Origin: Colius striatus
Lineage: Eukaryota > Chordata > Aves > Coliiformes > Coliidae
Assembly: GCF_028858725.1 (NCBI RefSeq)
Contig: NC_084776.1
Span: forward strand, 4,588,001-4,652,000
DNA length: 64,000 nucleotides
Direction: 5' to 3'
Positions within the stretch are counted from its first letter, which is position 1, and the number at the start of each line of letters is the position of its first letter. A program made the translations under genes and the position numbers. Of the stretch, positions 36,801-49,265 are shown one piece after another. Under the pieces are notes generated by a model, which ran no database searches, had not been told where the DNA came from, and saw only the letters and a list, made by a program, of their open reading frames with translations.

Positions 36801-39800
36801 TACAGTAAGTGATCTGCATGAGATCTTCCCTTTGTCATTTCAGAGAGCTGCAGCATTTCAAGAGAAAATAGTACGAGAGGCTTTTGTTCCTGCAATTGAA
36901 ATGGACCAAAATCTGATACTTTCCAATTACCAGTCTGCCATTGCCCTTAAAGAAGCTGTGAAGCTTTCAATTAGTCAGTATAAGGAGAAAAAAACAGAAG
37001 GTACTGTGTCACTGGGAGAACTGTCATTTTCTGCCTTGGCTTTGAGCTCAAATGAGTGATCTCCTCCCTCCAATCCAAACATCAATTAGAAAAAAAACAG
37101 AGCAGCAAATACAGCTGGTTAATGGAAACTGTCTTCCAACTTCTGCCATCCTCTACTGCCACACAAAAATGCTGCAGTCTGGGTTAACCTGGGAGCAAAA
37201 ACATGCCAATGTCCCCTAACGTTTATCTATACTTGCATAAACTGATGAAATCACAATATTATGCCCTTCTGGCACAGCTCAGCCTTTACTCCTTACAGTA
37301 ATCTGTGTTTTTGTTATGTAGCAGGGCTGGGGGCAGGCAGGATGTGGATTTACAAGGAGGTTACCCAACTGTAAAGGTGCTGATGGTGTCAGTGGTGTAG
37401 AACAAAGCCTTACTTACCTGGTTAAGCACAAGTATCTCTTGGACTGGGGCACAGATGTCTTCTGTGTTTCCATCTCTGCTGAGTATCACTCAAGTTCTGT
37501 TCACATATCTGAAAAATAAGATTAGGAAGTGTCCTCACTAATTCATTAATGTTCCTGGCAATACAAACCATAACATAAAATATCCCCATTGCAGCAAAAG
37601 TACCACCTGTGAAAAATAAGACTCCTCCAGCAGCTTCTTCAAACAAAACCTGTGGTGGGAAAAAGACTGCGGGAGCACGTAAGTACTGAAGCACCTCATC
37701 CTCTCCTCACTATGGTTTCATCATTCCATAAGGATTCAGGCAGTTACCAAGAGCTGTTTGCTGCAGCAGTGATGCAGGGATCATCTGCAGTGAGCACTCT
37801 GGTGTGGGAAGGGGCAAGTGTTTGGGGCTATTTGGTGCCAAGCAGCAACCTGCCCCAGTCCACTGGGGAGTCTGCCCAGTGTCAGTGCAGGCTGCAAAGT
37901 GGAGCTCAGCCTCCCCACCCTCTTGGGCTTGCAGCTTGGGTTTGGTTTTTTTTCATTTGTATTAACCATCTGTTGGCTTGTTGGGTGGATTTGTATGTGT
38001 GGAATCCTGCTATGAGCTGTACATGTTTGGGTTTTCTTTTTCTCCCTCACAAGAGCATACCTATAAAGAGAAGACCCTTCCCCAGGCTCAAGTCCCTTTG
38101 CAGGTGGAGGCAGATACCAGTAATTGGTGATTAATGGCAGCTTGATTAATCACAAGCATTTTGCTGGCCAGGTCTTGCCTGGAGTCTGAGGCTGGGGTGA
38201 TGGGGACAGTCTTTGTGGCAGGTTATGCTGGAGTTTTGCTCAGATACCAGTATTTATGTGGTACTGTAGCTTGGTTGCAAGATCTTCCATATTCTCTTTT
38301 TGAAGTAAAAGCAAATGTTAAGAAACTACTTCTGTTACTTCCACTGAGCTGAAACATAGAATCATAGAGTCATTTTGGTTGGAAAAGCCCTTTAAGATCA
38401 CCAAGTCCAACCCCTCCCTTCACCCTGCCAAACCCACCACTAACCCGTGACCTCAGCTTTGCAATAGCTCCATGACTGGGGACTCCCCCCACCTCCCTGG
38501 GCAGCCTGGCACAGGAACTGACAACCCTCTCAGGGAAGTTTTTCCTAATCTCCAATCTAAACCTCCCCTGAGGCAACTTGTGCCTGTTTGCTCTTGTCCT
38601 ATCACTTGTTACTTGAGCCAGGATGAGGGGGTTACAGGGGCTGTACATTATCACTTGCTTTTCTTTCTCACCAAAACTCACAGTTCACTTTTTTTTTTTT
38701 CCTTCCCCTCCAGAGGAGAAAAAGAAACCTGTTAAAGCTGGTGAGTCCAAACTTTCAGCACAGTCACTCTAATGTTCATTCCCTGCTCCCTAGTTTTGGG
38801 GTGTTAAGTGGAAGTTTCACTCTTGCTCTGAGAAGTCCTTTATCAGTCACTGTGAGAGCAGTGCAGCCCTGCAGGAGGCTGCCCAGAGACCACAGGGCAT
38901 TTTCAAAACAAGATAATATGTAACCTGAGCTAATACTGATATTAACCCTGGGTGGAGCAGGAGGTTAAATCAGATAACCTTTGGAGATGCACTGCAATCT
39001 GAGTGCCTGGGATGGTGAGGTAAGCATGCAGGGTTGTTTCCCAACTGCCCAAACTCTCTTTGCTTCTGTCAACACAGCACCGACCACGGGACCAGTAAAT
39101 GCTGCATCTGCTGCTGCAACTAAAGAGCAACTTGACAGCTTTCTGAAGAAATCCAGAGAGGAGCTTTTGCAGTGTAAGACACCCCACGTTACACTACTTA
39201 AAGATGAACTTTCTGCACTTACTGCACTGGTATCATGTGCCCTCTTTAGTTATCTGACAAAGTATTTTGGAGGAGGTTTAGTTAGCTGGTTGTTCAAGTG
39301 AAAGAAACTTTTGGAGGGAAAGAGGGCAGGAGATTTCTGAGCAGTTCTTCTGCCAGATGAATCAAATTTATCCTTGGTATTCTTGTATCTTTACTAAAGC
39401 AAACTAAGTTTTCACAAGAATGGCTTTGGCTTCCCTCCAAGTGACTGCATTAGGGTAGCCCAGAAATATAGAATGTAATGCACTGGATTTTTCACTGAAA
39501 TGAAGTGCTGGCTTTTTTGTCAGCCCATGATAGTTTGCTTAAGATACCATACCAGATGGTATACAATATGGTAGCCCTGTCACTGCCAGATCAGCAATTC
39601 CCTCCTTCTGCCTGCATGAATTTGAGTGGTGAAGGAATCCCATGGAGATGCAGGAAGGAAGGAAACTTGCCCTCCGTTTGTCTGCTGTGTAACACAGAGC
39701 TGCAGTTAAGCCCAGCAGTGTCCCCAAGAACTGCCTGCCCTGTGGAGGAGAGCAGAGCAGGGAGACAAATACATGTAGGAACAAGTGCCTGGGCAGGACA

Positions 39801-40389
39801 GTAGAAACAGAAGTGCTTTGCTCCACAGTACCTTCAAATAATTCCTGTTCTTGCAGATGCTGCCAACGTCACGCTGGATTTCAACACAGCCCATAACAAA
39901 GTGGTTCTGTCTGAGAGATATACCAGGATGTCTGTCTCAGACATCTCCCAGAATTATAACTACCACCCTCAGCGCTTCACCGACTGCTCCCAAGTGCTGG
40001 GGTTCCAGTGCTTCAAGCGGGGCATCCACTACTGGGAGGTGGAAATGCAGCAGAACAACTTCTGTGCCATCGGCATCTGCTACGGCAGCATGGTGCGGCA
40101 GGGCCCCGAGAGCCGCCTGGGCAGGAACGGCAGCTCCTGGTGCATCGAGTGGTTTAACTCCAAGATCTCATCCTGGCACAACGACGTTGAGAAGTGCTTG
40201 CCCAATGTGAAGGCTACCAAGGTTGGGGTGCTGCTCCACTGTGAGGGGGGCTTTGTGATTTTCATGGCTGTTGGGGAGAAGCATAACCTGATCTATAAAT
40301 TCAAGGCGCAGTTCACCGAAGCCTTGTACCCTGCCTTCTGGTTATTTTCCAGTGGCACTGTTCTCTCCCTCTGCCAAATGAAACAGTAA
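33861..40389 (+). CDS. TRIM25: TRIM25 E3 ubiquitin/ISG15 ligase, complete
   Basis: Seven coding exons (33861-34478, 35199-35294, 36148-36381, 36844-37000, 38714-38740, 39078-39173, 39857-40389) give 586 residues (human 630). TRIM25 attaches K63-linked ubiquitin in RIG-I-type antiviral signalling and acts in ISGylation and RNA binding. The RING has C22, C25, C37, H39, C42, C45, C59 and C62. A 12-residue glutamate run (98-109) follows, then B-box-type zinc ligands ([26 protein letters not shown]). Exons 2-4 encode the coiled coil ([14 protein letters not shown]). Exons 5-6 form a short lysine-rich then Ala/Thr linker. The last exon encodes PRY-SPRY ([35 protein letters not shown]). The ATG at 33861 starts eight residues further from the RING than human, which is reasonable. 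The ligase appears intact. Confidence 0.96.
38353..38625 (-). repeat. CR1 LINE fragment in TRIM25 intron 4
   Basis: It starts on the plus strand with ATAGAATCATAGAGTCATTT and TTGGTTGGAAAAGCCCTTTA, the reverse complement of the CR1 3' tail, and runs through CTCCCTGGGCAGCCTGGCAC and a TCTTGTCCTATCACTTG block. It is 5'-truncated, in minus orientation, and ends about 90 bp before the 27-nt TRIM25 exon 5. A minus-strand frame at 38370-38681 is part of this repeat and not a gene. Confidence 0.9.
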
Positions 40390-43300
40390 GACCTCGTGTC
40401 TTAATTTAGTTTACCTAAGTACTTACATGCAGATAACTGGCCCAATAGCAACCCTTTGGATGTCTTAGTCTAAGAAGTCTTAAAGGTGGTTTGAGACAAG
40501 AATTATTAGGTCTTTGAAGCAGTTTGGGAAATGTGCTGATTCCTTGCTCTAATAGCTAAAGCCTTTAGTGATTTAGTAAAATGCTGATGACAGTAAAAAC
40601 TGCACTGAAAGGCTTTGCTAAGATCTTGATCATCCTTTTAAAAGCAAAGGTATGACACGAGCCTTTGTTAAATGCCTCCAGTAGCTGCTGTGGTTTCTGT
40701 AGTTTGTGATAAAGGATGTGCAGAACTAATTTTCAGGTCTAAATATGTTCCAGAGGTAGTAATAACCCCTTTGAGAAAGAAACAGGAAGAGCTCCTTGAC
40801 AAGTTCAGGCTAGAGGCTTTGAGGCAGGTCTCTGTTGCATTTTCCACATGCAGACTGTTGCCCATCGTCAGGATGTGCAATACACTGTTCTCAGTGTATG
40901 ACTCCATGAGATGCTACAGAACAAACAGTAAGTTTGTTCTGTAAAGCAGCAAGTTCAGGTCTGATGACACCAAGTTCTAAAAGCCAAATCTCACCAGAAT
41001 GGAAATGCAGAGGCTTGTAGAGTTGATGGATAAGAAACGATGTCAGAATCCCCAGGAAACAAATGGCATCGACTCAGAGAGTGGGGATACACCAAAGAGT
41101 CTTCAGGAAGACATCCTGCAGAGCAGCCCTGGCTGTCCTCTAATCCTCTACACTTTGTGGGGTGAAGCCACAAAGAATATGCTTCACATTTTCACATTGG
41201 AGGCTTTTCAGTAGAGTGGGTTTTGTGTGCTGAGGAGTTCAGGGAGTGCATTTTTGCCTTGCATAAGGAGCTTAAATGTGCTGCTCACTTAAAACAGGGT
41301 CTTCTGTCTGAAAGCTTTTCCTCTTTGTGAGGTGAGATAGTCTCTACTGGTGTATCTTTAGTTGTTCAGGTGGCAGAAACTATATTTCCTACATGTTTTT
41401 GGGACTCTGGTGGAATTCTGAGGGAGTGTACATAGAAGAAGCTGTTTCCTCTCTTCATGAAGCCTGTGGGCAGCCTGGTCAGTCTTTTGAAACATACAGG
41501 GAATTAGCACAAAGGAGAATATACATTCATTCCCTCTGGGATGGATTCTTATTTCTCCTGGTGTTCTTTGCTTTGGGTTGTGGAATGTATTCAGAAGTCC
41601 TTTCCAGGTTCAAAGGAATCTGTGCTTCTGCATTCTTTCCTACAAGGGTAACACAGTCAGTAAGCAATCAAGGTATGTGGATCTCATGGTTTTGGGCATG
41701 TATCTTGATGCCTGGGGACTTACTGTGCTAGCTCTTCTTCCTTGTAGCAGCCCATGAAGAGCAGGGAAGCTCACACTGTCCAGACACTTCCTGCACTTTG
41801 GATTGTGCAAGTCTCCCTTATGGGTGTAGTAAAACACAGAGCAGCTGCTGGCAGTTTGGGAGGGAATTATTAGAAGGCTCAGAAGAACCTCTGTGACTAC
41901 ACTTCACATTAGCCAAAGTGCTTTACATAGAGACTTGCAGGAATTCAGGCTTGGTGTCTCTGCTTTTACTTGAGCTGTGAACTCTTGTCAAGGATAGCAT
42001 AAGTCTGATAAGACGCTTCCATTTCTTTGTTCAGGGTAGGATGTGGAGTTGGTGATGGAGCTAAAAGTGCCTTGGCTGTCTTTGGAGTAGTTGTACTATT
42101 GCAAGGGTCTCAGCTTTCCAAAGCACAAGTCAGCACTAGAGCTACCAAACCAAGCAGAACACTCGAAAAGGTACAGAGGGAGGATGTGTCCTGCTTGGAG
42201 CCAACAGTCAAGGCAAGATTTGTTTCTGCACTTCCAGTTTTTCCAGCAGTGAGGGACCAGAGCCATTTCCTCTGAGAAATCCTGTCCTTCACCTGCTTGG
42301 CTGTGCCACAGGGCTGCAGATCCACACAGCAGGTGCTGAAGGAGTACTCTGTCCCCTTGTTCATAGGGAGAAAAGTGCTCTGGTGGTTTGTGCAGTGGAG
42401 AAAGTCCATGCCATGGAGAAAGGCAGCCTTCAACTGCCTTCTTCTTGACTTTCAAAATGAGTGTTAATATTAAGCTCTGAGTCTATGGGCTGCTTTAGCC
42501 ATAGCCTGTAGTGATACTCAAGCAAAGGAAAGAAGAGTTCTTACTCCACTATGTTGGATTCATTAAATATGACATTGGTGTGTGACCAACAGTATCCAAA
42601 CACCTCTGGTCTTCTGGATTACCACAGGCAGTGGAACAAGCCTTGCTGTATTCCTCATTTTTTGTGCTATAAATGACTAGCAATGATAGAATGGGTTCCT
42701 GTTAATCTGGAATGAAAGGAGAAACTCTGAACTGAATTGCTGCACTCTTGAAAACTGTTCTCTTGGTTAGCTTCAGGGGGCTGGGATGCATTGAAACATC
42801 AGGGTGATAGAACAGTTGGATAAAATAGTAGTTACAGCATGAGAAATGATGATTCAAAAGCCACTTCAACACAACTGAAGTGGTTTTACTCAGGCACTAA
42901 CCATCAAAGTTGTAATGGTTTTTTAATCAAAATGTAGTTACAGGCATTTATTTTAATTATACTTCTCTTTTTAATAAAGAGCCTAACTTGAGGTCTATCT
43001 AGTCTAGAGAAGGAACTAATTGTAGTGTTAATGAAGCCAGGAGGATGTGGAATGATTTGCATATTAATGCAGAAATGAGAGTAAATGGATAAACCACTGC
43101 AAAGTTACTAATTTGTTTAATCTTTTCTTCAATGAAACACTTCAGCAAAATACTGCAGTTAGAAAAATACCTTCTATGGCAATTATAAACCTGTTGATTG
43201 TAGTGACCTATCAGCCATGTACTTCAGTGTGTATGCTACATGTTACTTCAGTAGATGTGTCAGCTAGACATCCTTGTCAGGGCAGCAGGCATAAAGTTTA

Positions 43301-46300
43301 TGCTGTCTGGTTTATGCCTGTGCCTGTAACAGTTTCAGAAGTTGACTGTTGATCTTTTCAGCTATAAAGCACATTAATCATGGTCTTTTTAATTCAATAA
43401 ATACTCATGGTAAACCCTAACTCTAAATGTTTTTGTTCTGTGTTCAAAGTTGAGGCAAGCAGTAAGAAAGGCAGAAATAAAGATAAATAACAGGTCCTTT
43501 ACTGCATAACTCAGAGTTGCATGAAAACTGGGGAAGAGAGAAAAGCAGGAGAGCTGCCCAGGCTGGAGTGTCCTCTGGACTGTGACATGCCATCCCCAAC
43601 TATCTCCTTCAGCTGAGCTCTGCACCCTTTACCGCAAACACTGTAGCCAAGGAGGAAGAGAACATCCTTTTGAGTAAACAATACTGGAGACCTTTCCATG
43701 AGTGATGACTCAGTATGTGCAATGGGATGGCTTAAAAAAAGTCTTAGGCCCAGCATTTGCCAGCTGAAGTTACATCTGGAAGCAACAATAGGGGATTTCT
43801 AGTGTGAGACAGTGAAGTCAAACTAGAGGGCCAGTGGTTTGCAAGCTGCTGCCTCTCCACAGGGCCAGGGGAAAGCAGCTCACCAGGGAGCTACTCTGCT
43901 GCCTCAACAGCTGCCTAAAATGAGCCAAAACAAAAGCACCCACAAAGCAAGTTAAAAATTGACTTTTCCACTTAAAGTTCTCCAAGTGAGTTAAGTAATG
44001 AAGGTTTTTTGGGAAGAAACTTGCTGAGGAGTTCCCAGAGAGTCAGACAATAGTATTGCTTGATCAAACATGGCAGATAGTACGCAACTAAGGAAAGGGA
44101 AACAAAATCCCTCATTTTTCAGTCCCTCCTTGTCCCATGATGTCCCTGAGATTAAGGGGTCAATTAGGTCTGCCAGTTTGGCATCAGGTTCCAAAGACAG
44201 ACAAACAGGTCCTTTGAGCCTGCATAAACTTGAGTGTGACTGCAGCCTGAGTCTGGAACAGCTTCTGGGACGCAGAGAAGTCAGCACACTTGTTACTTGG
44301 ACACAAAGTCTCTTCCCCTCTTTGCTAATGTAAGTTCCTCTTCATTTAGCTTTGTGATCACTCTTTTTTCTTTTCAGCAAAAAGACCAACAGACATGGAC
44401 TCCAAATCCTACTCTGTGGGAATGTGTGTGAAAATGTTTACCAGGATGTTTCCTAATACTCCTCTCTCTTCCTCATTCTCCTCCTTATTTGGCTGCTCTT
44501 TAACAGACTGTGTGTTTCTGTACCCAGTTCTCTCCAGCTCCCATCTCATCCCCCTCCTTCCCTATTCCCTCCCAGTTGAGTGGCTGCTACTTCTCAAATA
44601 ATCCATGTCAGTTAAAAACATGTCACGGCGTGGTCATTGTGTGACTCCTATTCAAAGTTCATGTCATTTAGACTTTCATTGGCAGCTATTTTGTCCCATT
44701 AAAAAGTTCAAGACAGCAATTTGTGAATCTTGCTCAACCAAGTAGAACTGTGAAAAAAGGAGTTATTTCAAAAGTCAATTAATTGTGATGTGTCAGAGTG
44801 CTCCTCATTCAGTTTTTTTTCCAGGCTCTGTCATGGGCTCACATCTGTCAGCCCTGTGTTTCCCAGGCTTCTATCTGATGCCCTTCTACTGAAAAGAATG
44901 GGTTTATTCACACCATTGCTTGGACTTTGTGTGGTAGACACATTTTGTATCATTTTACGGTGTAACAATTCCATTTACATAAAATACAGGCAATTATGTG
45001 AGTCCAGCCTGAGCACTAAAGGAGGATAGGAGGAGCCACCATTAAAATAATAAAAGCTAATTGAAAAAGAGGCAGATAATTGAGGTGAAAATAGCATCAT
45101 GAGCAATACTTCATCCTAAATTAGTTCAACAGAACTTTAAGGAGGTGTATTTAGCTGTACTTTGTTTCTGTCTGTATTACACCCCTCAGTGTTCTTCAAG
45201 GAGAGAATTTGCACTTTTTACAGCACCTACATTCCACTTAAAAAATCAAGATGTTCTTGGTGGAGGAAGAAAGGGTTTTGTTGTGCTTTGGAGTTAGGTT
45301 GTGTTGTCCCCATCCTCCCCTTCATTTACAGAGTTTTCAGATTTGTCTGAAAAGGAACATTGTGCCTTAGAAGCCTGATCCCACCATTCCTGGTTTAACT
45401 CTCCACATTGCAACAAGGTCATTCATGTGGGAGCATTTATACAGCGTCAGAAACAAAGTTTCAGATCAAAGTTTTCAGCAACATTTTTTTAACCAAGCAT
45501 AACAGTTTCTCTTTGGTAGCCAAGAACCTCAGTCCTGCAAAAGGAAACCTCTGAAGGTTGAAGGCAAGTACTCGTTTTGCCTGAAACTCATCAGCAGTTC
45601 GTCTGTCCTTAATCTTGGCATGGTAACATGTGCTGCTAAGGCCCAATATTTCTGTAACTTCTCTGGTTCACAGTCAAGAGGGCTGTTGCTCTGATGGCAT
45701 AGCTGGAGTCCCTGCATACAGTCCTTTTGGCCCCCAACTCACTTCAGGTACTTGTCTATGGATGACAGCAAGAGTATTCCTTTAACTAGTGGCAGATTAT
45801 TTCCTTGAAGAAAGAGCAATGGCTTTAATGAAACCAAAACTCATCACTTTCAAATGAGCTATTTAGAAAAACACTGTATCCTTAACTCTTACGCCCCATG
45901 ACTATTTAGAAGCCTTAGATTTCAACAGAATGACCATGAAAAGGGGAGAAAAGAAAAACTCTTGGTCAAGTACAGAAAGAGAGAAAAAAATACTCCTCTT
46001 CCCATGTTGAAGTTAAAAGTATCCAAATCTCAGTGCAGAATGAGACAGATGTGAAAACAATAAGCTCTCTCACTGAGAGCAGAAGGTATTGGACACCTCA
46101 GTGAGTGGCAAAGCTGAGTATAAACCCTGATTTAGAGACTCTGATGTGCAGCTCCTGTGCCTTCCCACCAGAGCTCTCAAGGTCTCTGGAAGCTATGACT
46201 TTGCCATTTCATACTGTGACAAAGATGTACTTTGGTACACAAACAGGGTTCTCACCCTTTTGTTTGAGATACAAGTTGAGTTTACATTTCAGTAAAAAAT

Positions 46301-49265
46301 ATGGAGTCACCTTAAACATAATAATAGATTGGAGAAGAATGAATGAGCCAAACCCTTAACAAAGGAAACCAGTGTGGGTTCCTGTCAATAATTTCCTACA
46401 GAATGATATGTTGCAAATCCAGGTGTATTTGCAACTGCACAGGAAAGGCAAGGTAGGCATGAGGGAAAGATATCTCCCTTCCAAAAAAGGCCAGATTCAC
46501 TCTGGTGTAAGTAGGCAAAACTCCACCCAAAGTACTTAAAGATGACTTAGCCCACAGCCTCTATTCACAAACCTTTGGTGTTGGCCCAGCCATTCAAAGA
46601 CTCCTTAGAGATTCTTGCAGCTCTTTTGTCTTTCAATGAAGGGGGAAACATCCCATCTCTCTTTTGATTCTCTATGTACACATCAGGCACAAGGCCAGCA
46701 AAGAACAAGCCATGGAGTGCATAAAGAGCCCTGCTGCTCTATGAAATGTTACAGATGAGAGGGATTATGGAAAAGGCTTCACTTCCTGCCTGGGAGAGGC
46801 TGAAAGACTGAAGCTTGCAGTGATTAAGGGGAAAACACTCAACATGCATTCCCCAGGAAATAGAATTTCTCAGGTTAAATTCAACCACAGCAAAGGAAGA
46901 TGATCACTTGTCTGCTTGCAGTTGGTCACAAATGTCGTTTGTACAACAGTAGAATAGTACAGTTGTTCACTGTAACTTAGGACTCCCCTTCCCCATACTA
47001 GACCTAGCTCAAGTCTTAAAGAGAGCTGGCACCTAAATTCCCCTGATACTGTCTCTCATTGCCTCAACATTCTGTCTGCAGTGATAGTCTTTAACCCCTT
47101 CTGGCTTGATTTACCTGTACACAGAGTTGGAGAAATTGATCCCCAAAGACTGGAAAAAACTTTAAGATGAACATGAAGATGCCTTTGGCACACTTGTTTT
47201 GCTTTTAGGTATCTGTTCCTTGAATGGATGAATCACTGTGCTTTTCTAAGGCTGCCTGCTCCTGTGGGCATTGCAGATTGCTTGTATAATGTGTTTTGTT
47301 TCTGTCCATTAAAACTGTTGTTTCCCGAGAAGACCAAATTGAGCACAGAAATGCAAACACTGTCTCCTATTATACAGAAACTAATCCAGACAGCACAAGG
47401 AAGTTTATTCCCCTTTAGCTTTTATTCTACAGTGGCTAAAGAAAGGATTCTATGGTTCAGTCAGAAATTATGTGATGTAAGATGCTGGGGGAAGAAACAC
47501 TGCTTGCTGCCCTCAAAATGAAGAACTTGGAAGACCACAATATCACCCTGGCTTAACACACCAGGAAATGAACTTTAAATGCCCTGACCTAAGCACAGTT
47601 CCTTCCTGTGATAATGGCTGTCCACCTTGCCACACTAACAAAGCCACTGACATTAAAGAATGCATGACCTGATCTTTACTCTTCAACTACTCTACTGCAC
47701 TTCCACTCATTCAGATTTTCCATCTCACCCCAAGAGAAACACAATCTGCTTTGCCCTACTGTTACTCATGTCTGTATCTAAACATCCTCAGTCTTGATGC
47801 TGGGAGGAATTTGGACCAAGTGTAAAGAGCAGCAGCACTACTCATTTTTAGCACAGCAGAACTTTGATTTTGAGTGTGAGCACTCTACACATCTTGTCCT
47901 CAGAAAAGCCAGAACATTTGTTTAAAGTCTGAAACAAAAGAAAAGGAAGAGATTTTCTCTAAAAAAGCTTTATACTGCACCACCTGGAAACATTCAGGTA
48001 CCTCTATTAGTTACCAGTATCATGACAATTCTCTCAACTCTATGCAATATAGAGAGATTGCAGTGAAATAGAATTAATATATCCAACATCCACACTCTCT
48101 AGTAAGTTCTTCATTATTCTCACTGATTGCAAGGATTTCAGGTTGCTCATTGCTGGCAAGTCCACAGAGCTGTGGATTAAATCAGCAGGCCAAAGGCATC
48201 TTTAAGTATGTTGTTTCATTTCACACTGGGTTATTTTAGTTTTTCAACCACTCATTCACTAAACTACTTATCTGCTTTAAAAAGGACACATTATTTCAAA
48301 GGGATGATGCTCTATGAAAGCAAATGTTATGACATTAATGCTAGAAGAAATGGCTGAGGCCCCTTTAAAAGGCAACTCCCCCCTAAGTTTGACATGTACA
48401 AATATACAAACCAAGAAGAAATGCAGTACCTTTGAGCTGTACTAAAAGAACATGTTTTATCTCACAGTGCAAATATCAACCTCCGTTTAACATCTAAACT
48501 GCAGCATATCCCTGTACACCCTCCAGTACTTTACAGCAGCCAGTTTGCTCAGGTCTTTCCTATTGTGCACTAAACATCCAAACCCTCTGATTATTTCATT
48601 TCCCAAACACCTTTTTTCATCTGGTAGTGACAGTGTTCACATTAGGTAAAGTGCAGTATTCCTCATAGGTGTGTTTGCATGGGGAGCAAAACCAGCTGCT
48701 GTCAACTGTAGAAATGAACAGCAGAATGGCATCAGCTGTGATTTTGTCCCAGAGGGTTAGTTAATCTCTCTGCTGACATACAGAAGGGAAACCTACCAGT
48801 TGCTTCAAGGCTTAGTAACTATGGCTAAGATTATAGTTAGCTTTCATTTAAAATAAAAGGGGGAAAAAGCCATTGGGAAAGGAAATCACATAGAGATGGG
48901 GGAGGAGTGAAAAAAACCTAGAGAAAAAACACAGTTTGTACACAGAGCAAAAGATGTTTGAGAATTTTGTAATACTGAGCACAAGCTGCTTCCTAAAACC
49001 CCTCCCCCAAAACAGACCTTTTCAAAATTCAGAGTTCTTTTGTGAGGCAAAGATGATGTGAAGGAGGAGGAAGTAATGCAACTAATACCAGAGGGGATTA
49101 AAAGTCAGAGTTTAAGGGGCTCACAGAGCCATTATCTTCAGGAAATTCTCCAAGTCCAAGTTTTGGTGAAGTTGTTATGTTTAGTCCTTGGTTTTCAGCC
49201 TACTTCAACACTCAGCACCCAAAAACTGCGCTATTTTCCAGCTCTTGACTCCAGTGTCGCTCCTG
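40390..49265. other. TRIM25 3' UTR and long gene-poor spacer
   Basis: The TRIM25 3' UTR begins at 40390. AATAAA occurs at 42973-42978 and again near 43.4 kb, so the UTR could reach 2.5-3 kb, but this is uncertain. The rest is AT-rich noncoding sequence up to the stop codon of the meteorin-family gene, whose own 3' UTR lies at the right end. The spacer contains one member of a pair of related noncoding elements (44662-44917). Open frames here (for example 40672-40944 and 41393-41731) lack recognisable domains. Confidence 0.5.
44662..44917 (+). repeat. Noncoding element, copy A of a diverged pair
   Basis: Copy A shares collinear blocks with 50764-51038 in the same orientation. The block TGTCATTTAnACTTTCATT runs on into GCAGCTATTTT, ATTAAAA and TTTGTGA. 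Then come AGTG(C)nCCTCATT, ACATCTGTCAG and an AATGGG...TTA...CATT block. Spacings between the blocks differ by only a few bases. It matches no repeat I know; an ancient SINE-like repeat or a duplicated conserved element are both possible. Confidence 0.6.

Noticed and set aside
38370-38681. 103-codon minus-strand frame
   Set aside because: It lies almost entirely in the CR1 fragment and is repeat-derived.
43055-43062. Octamer ATTTGCAT (POU-type site)
   Set aside because: A single 8-base match is expected often by chance and has no supporting context.
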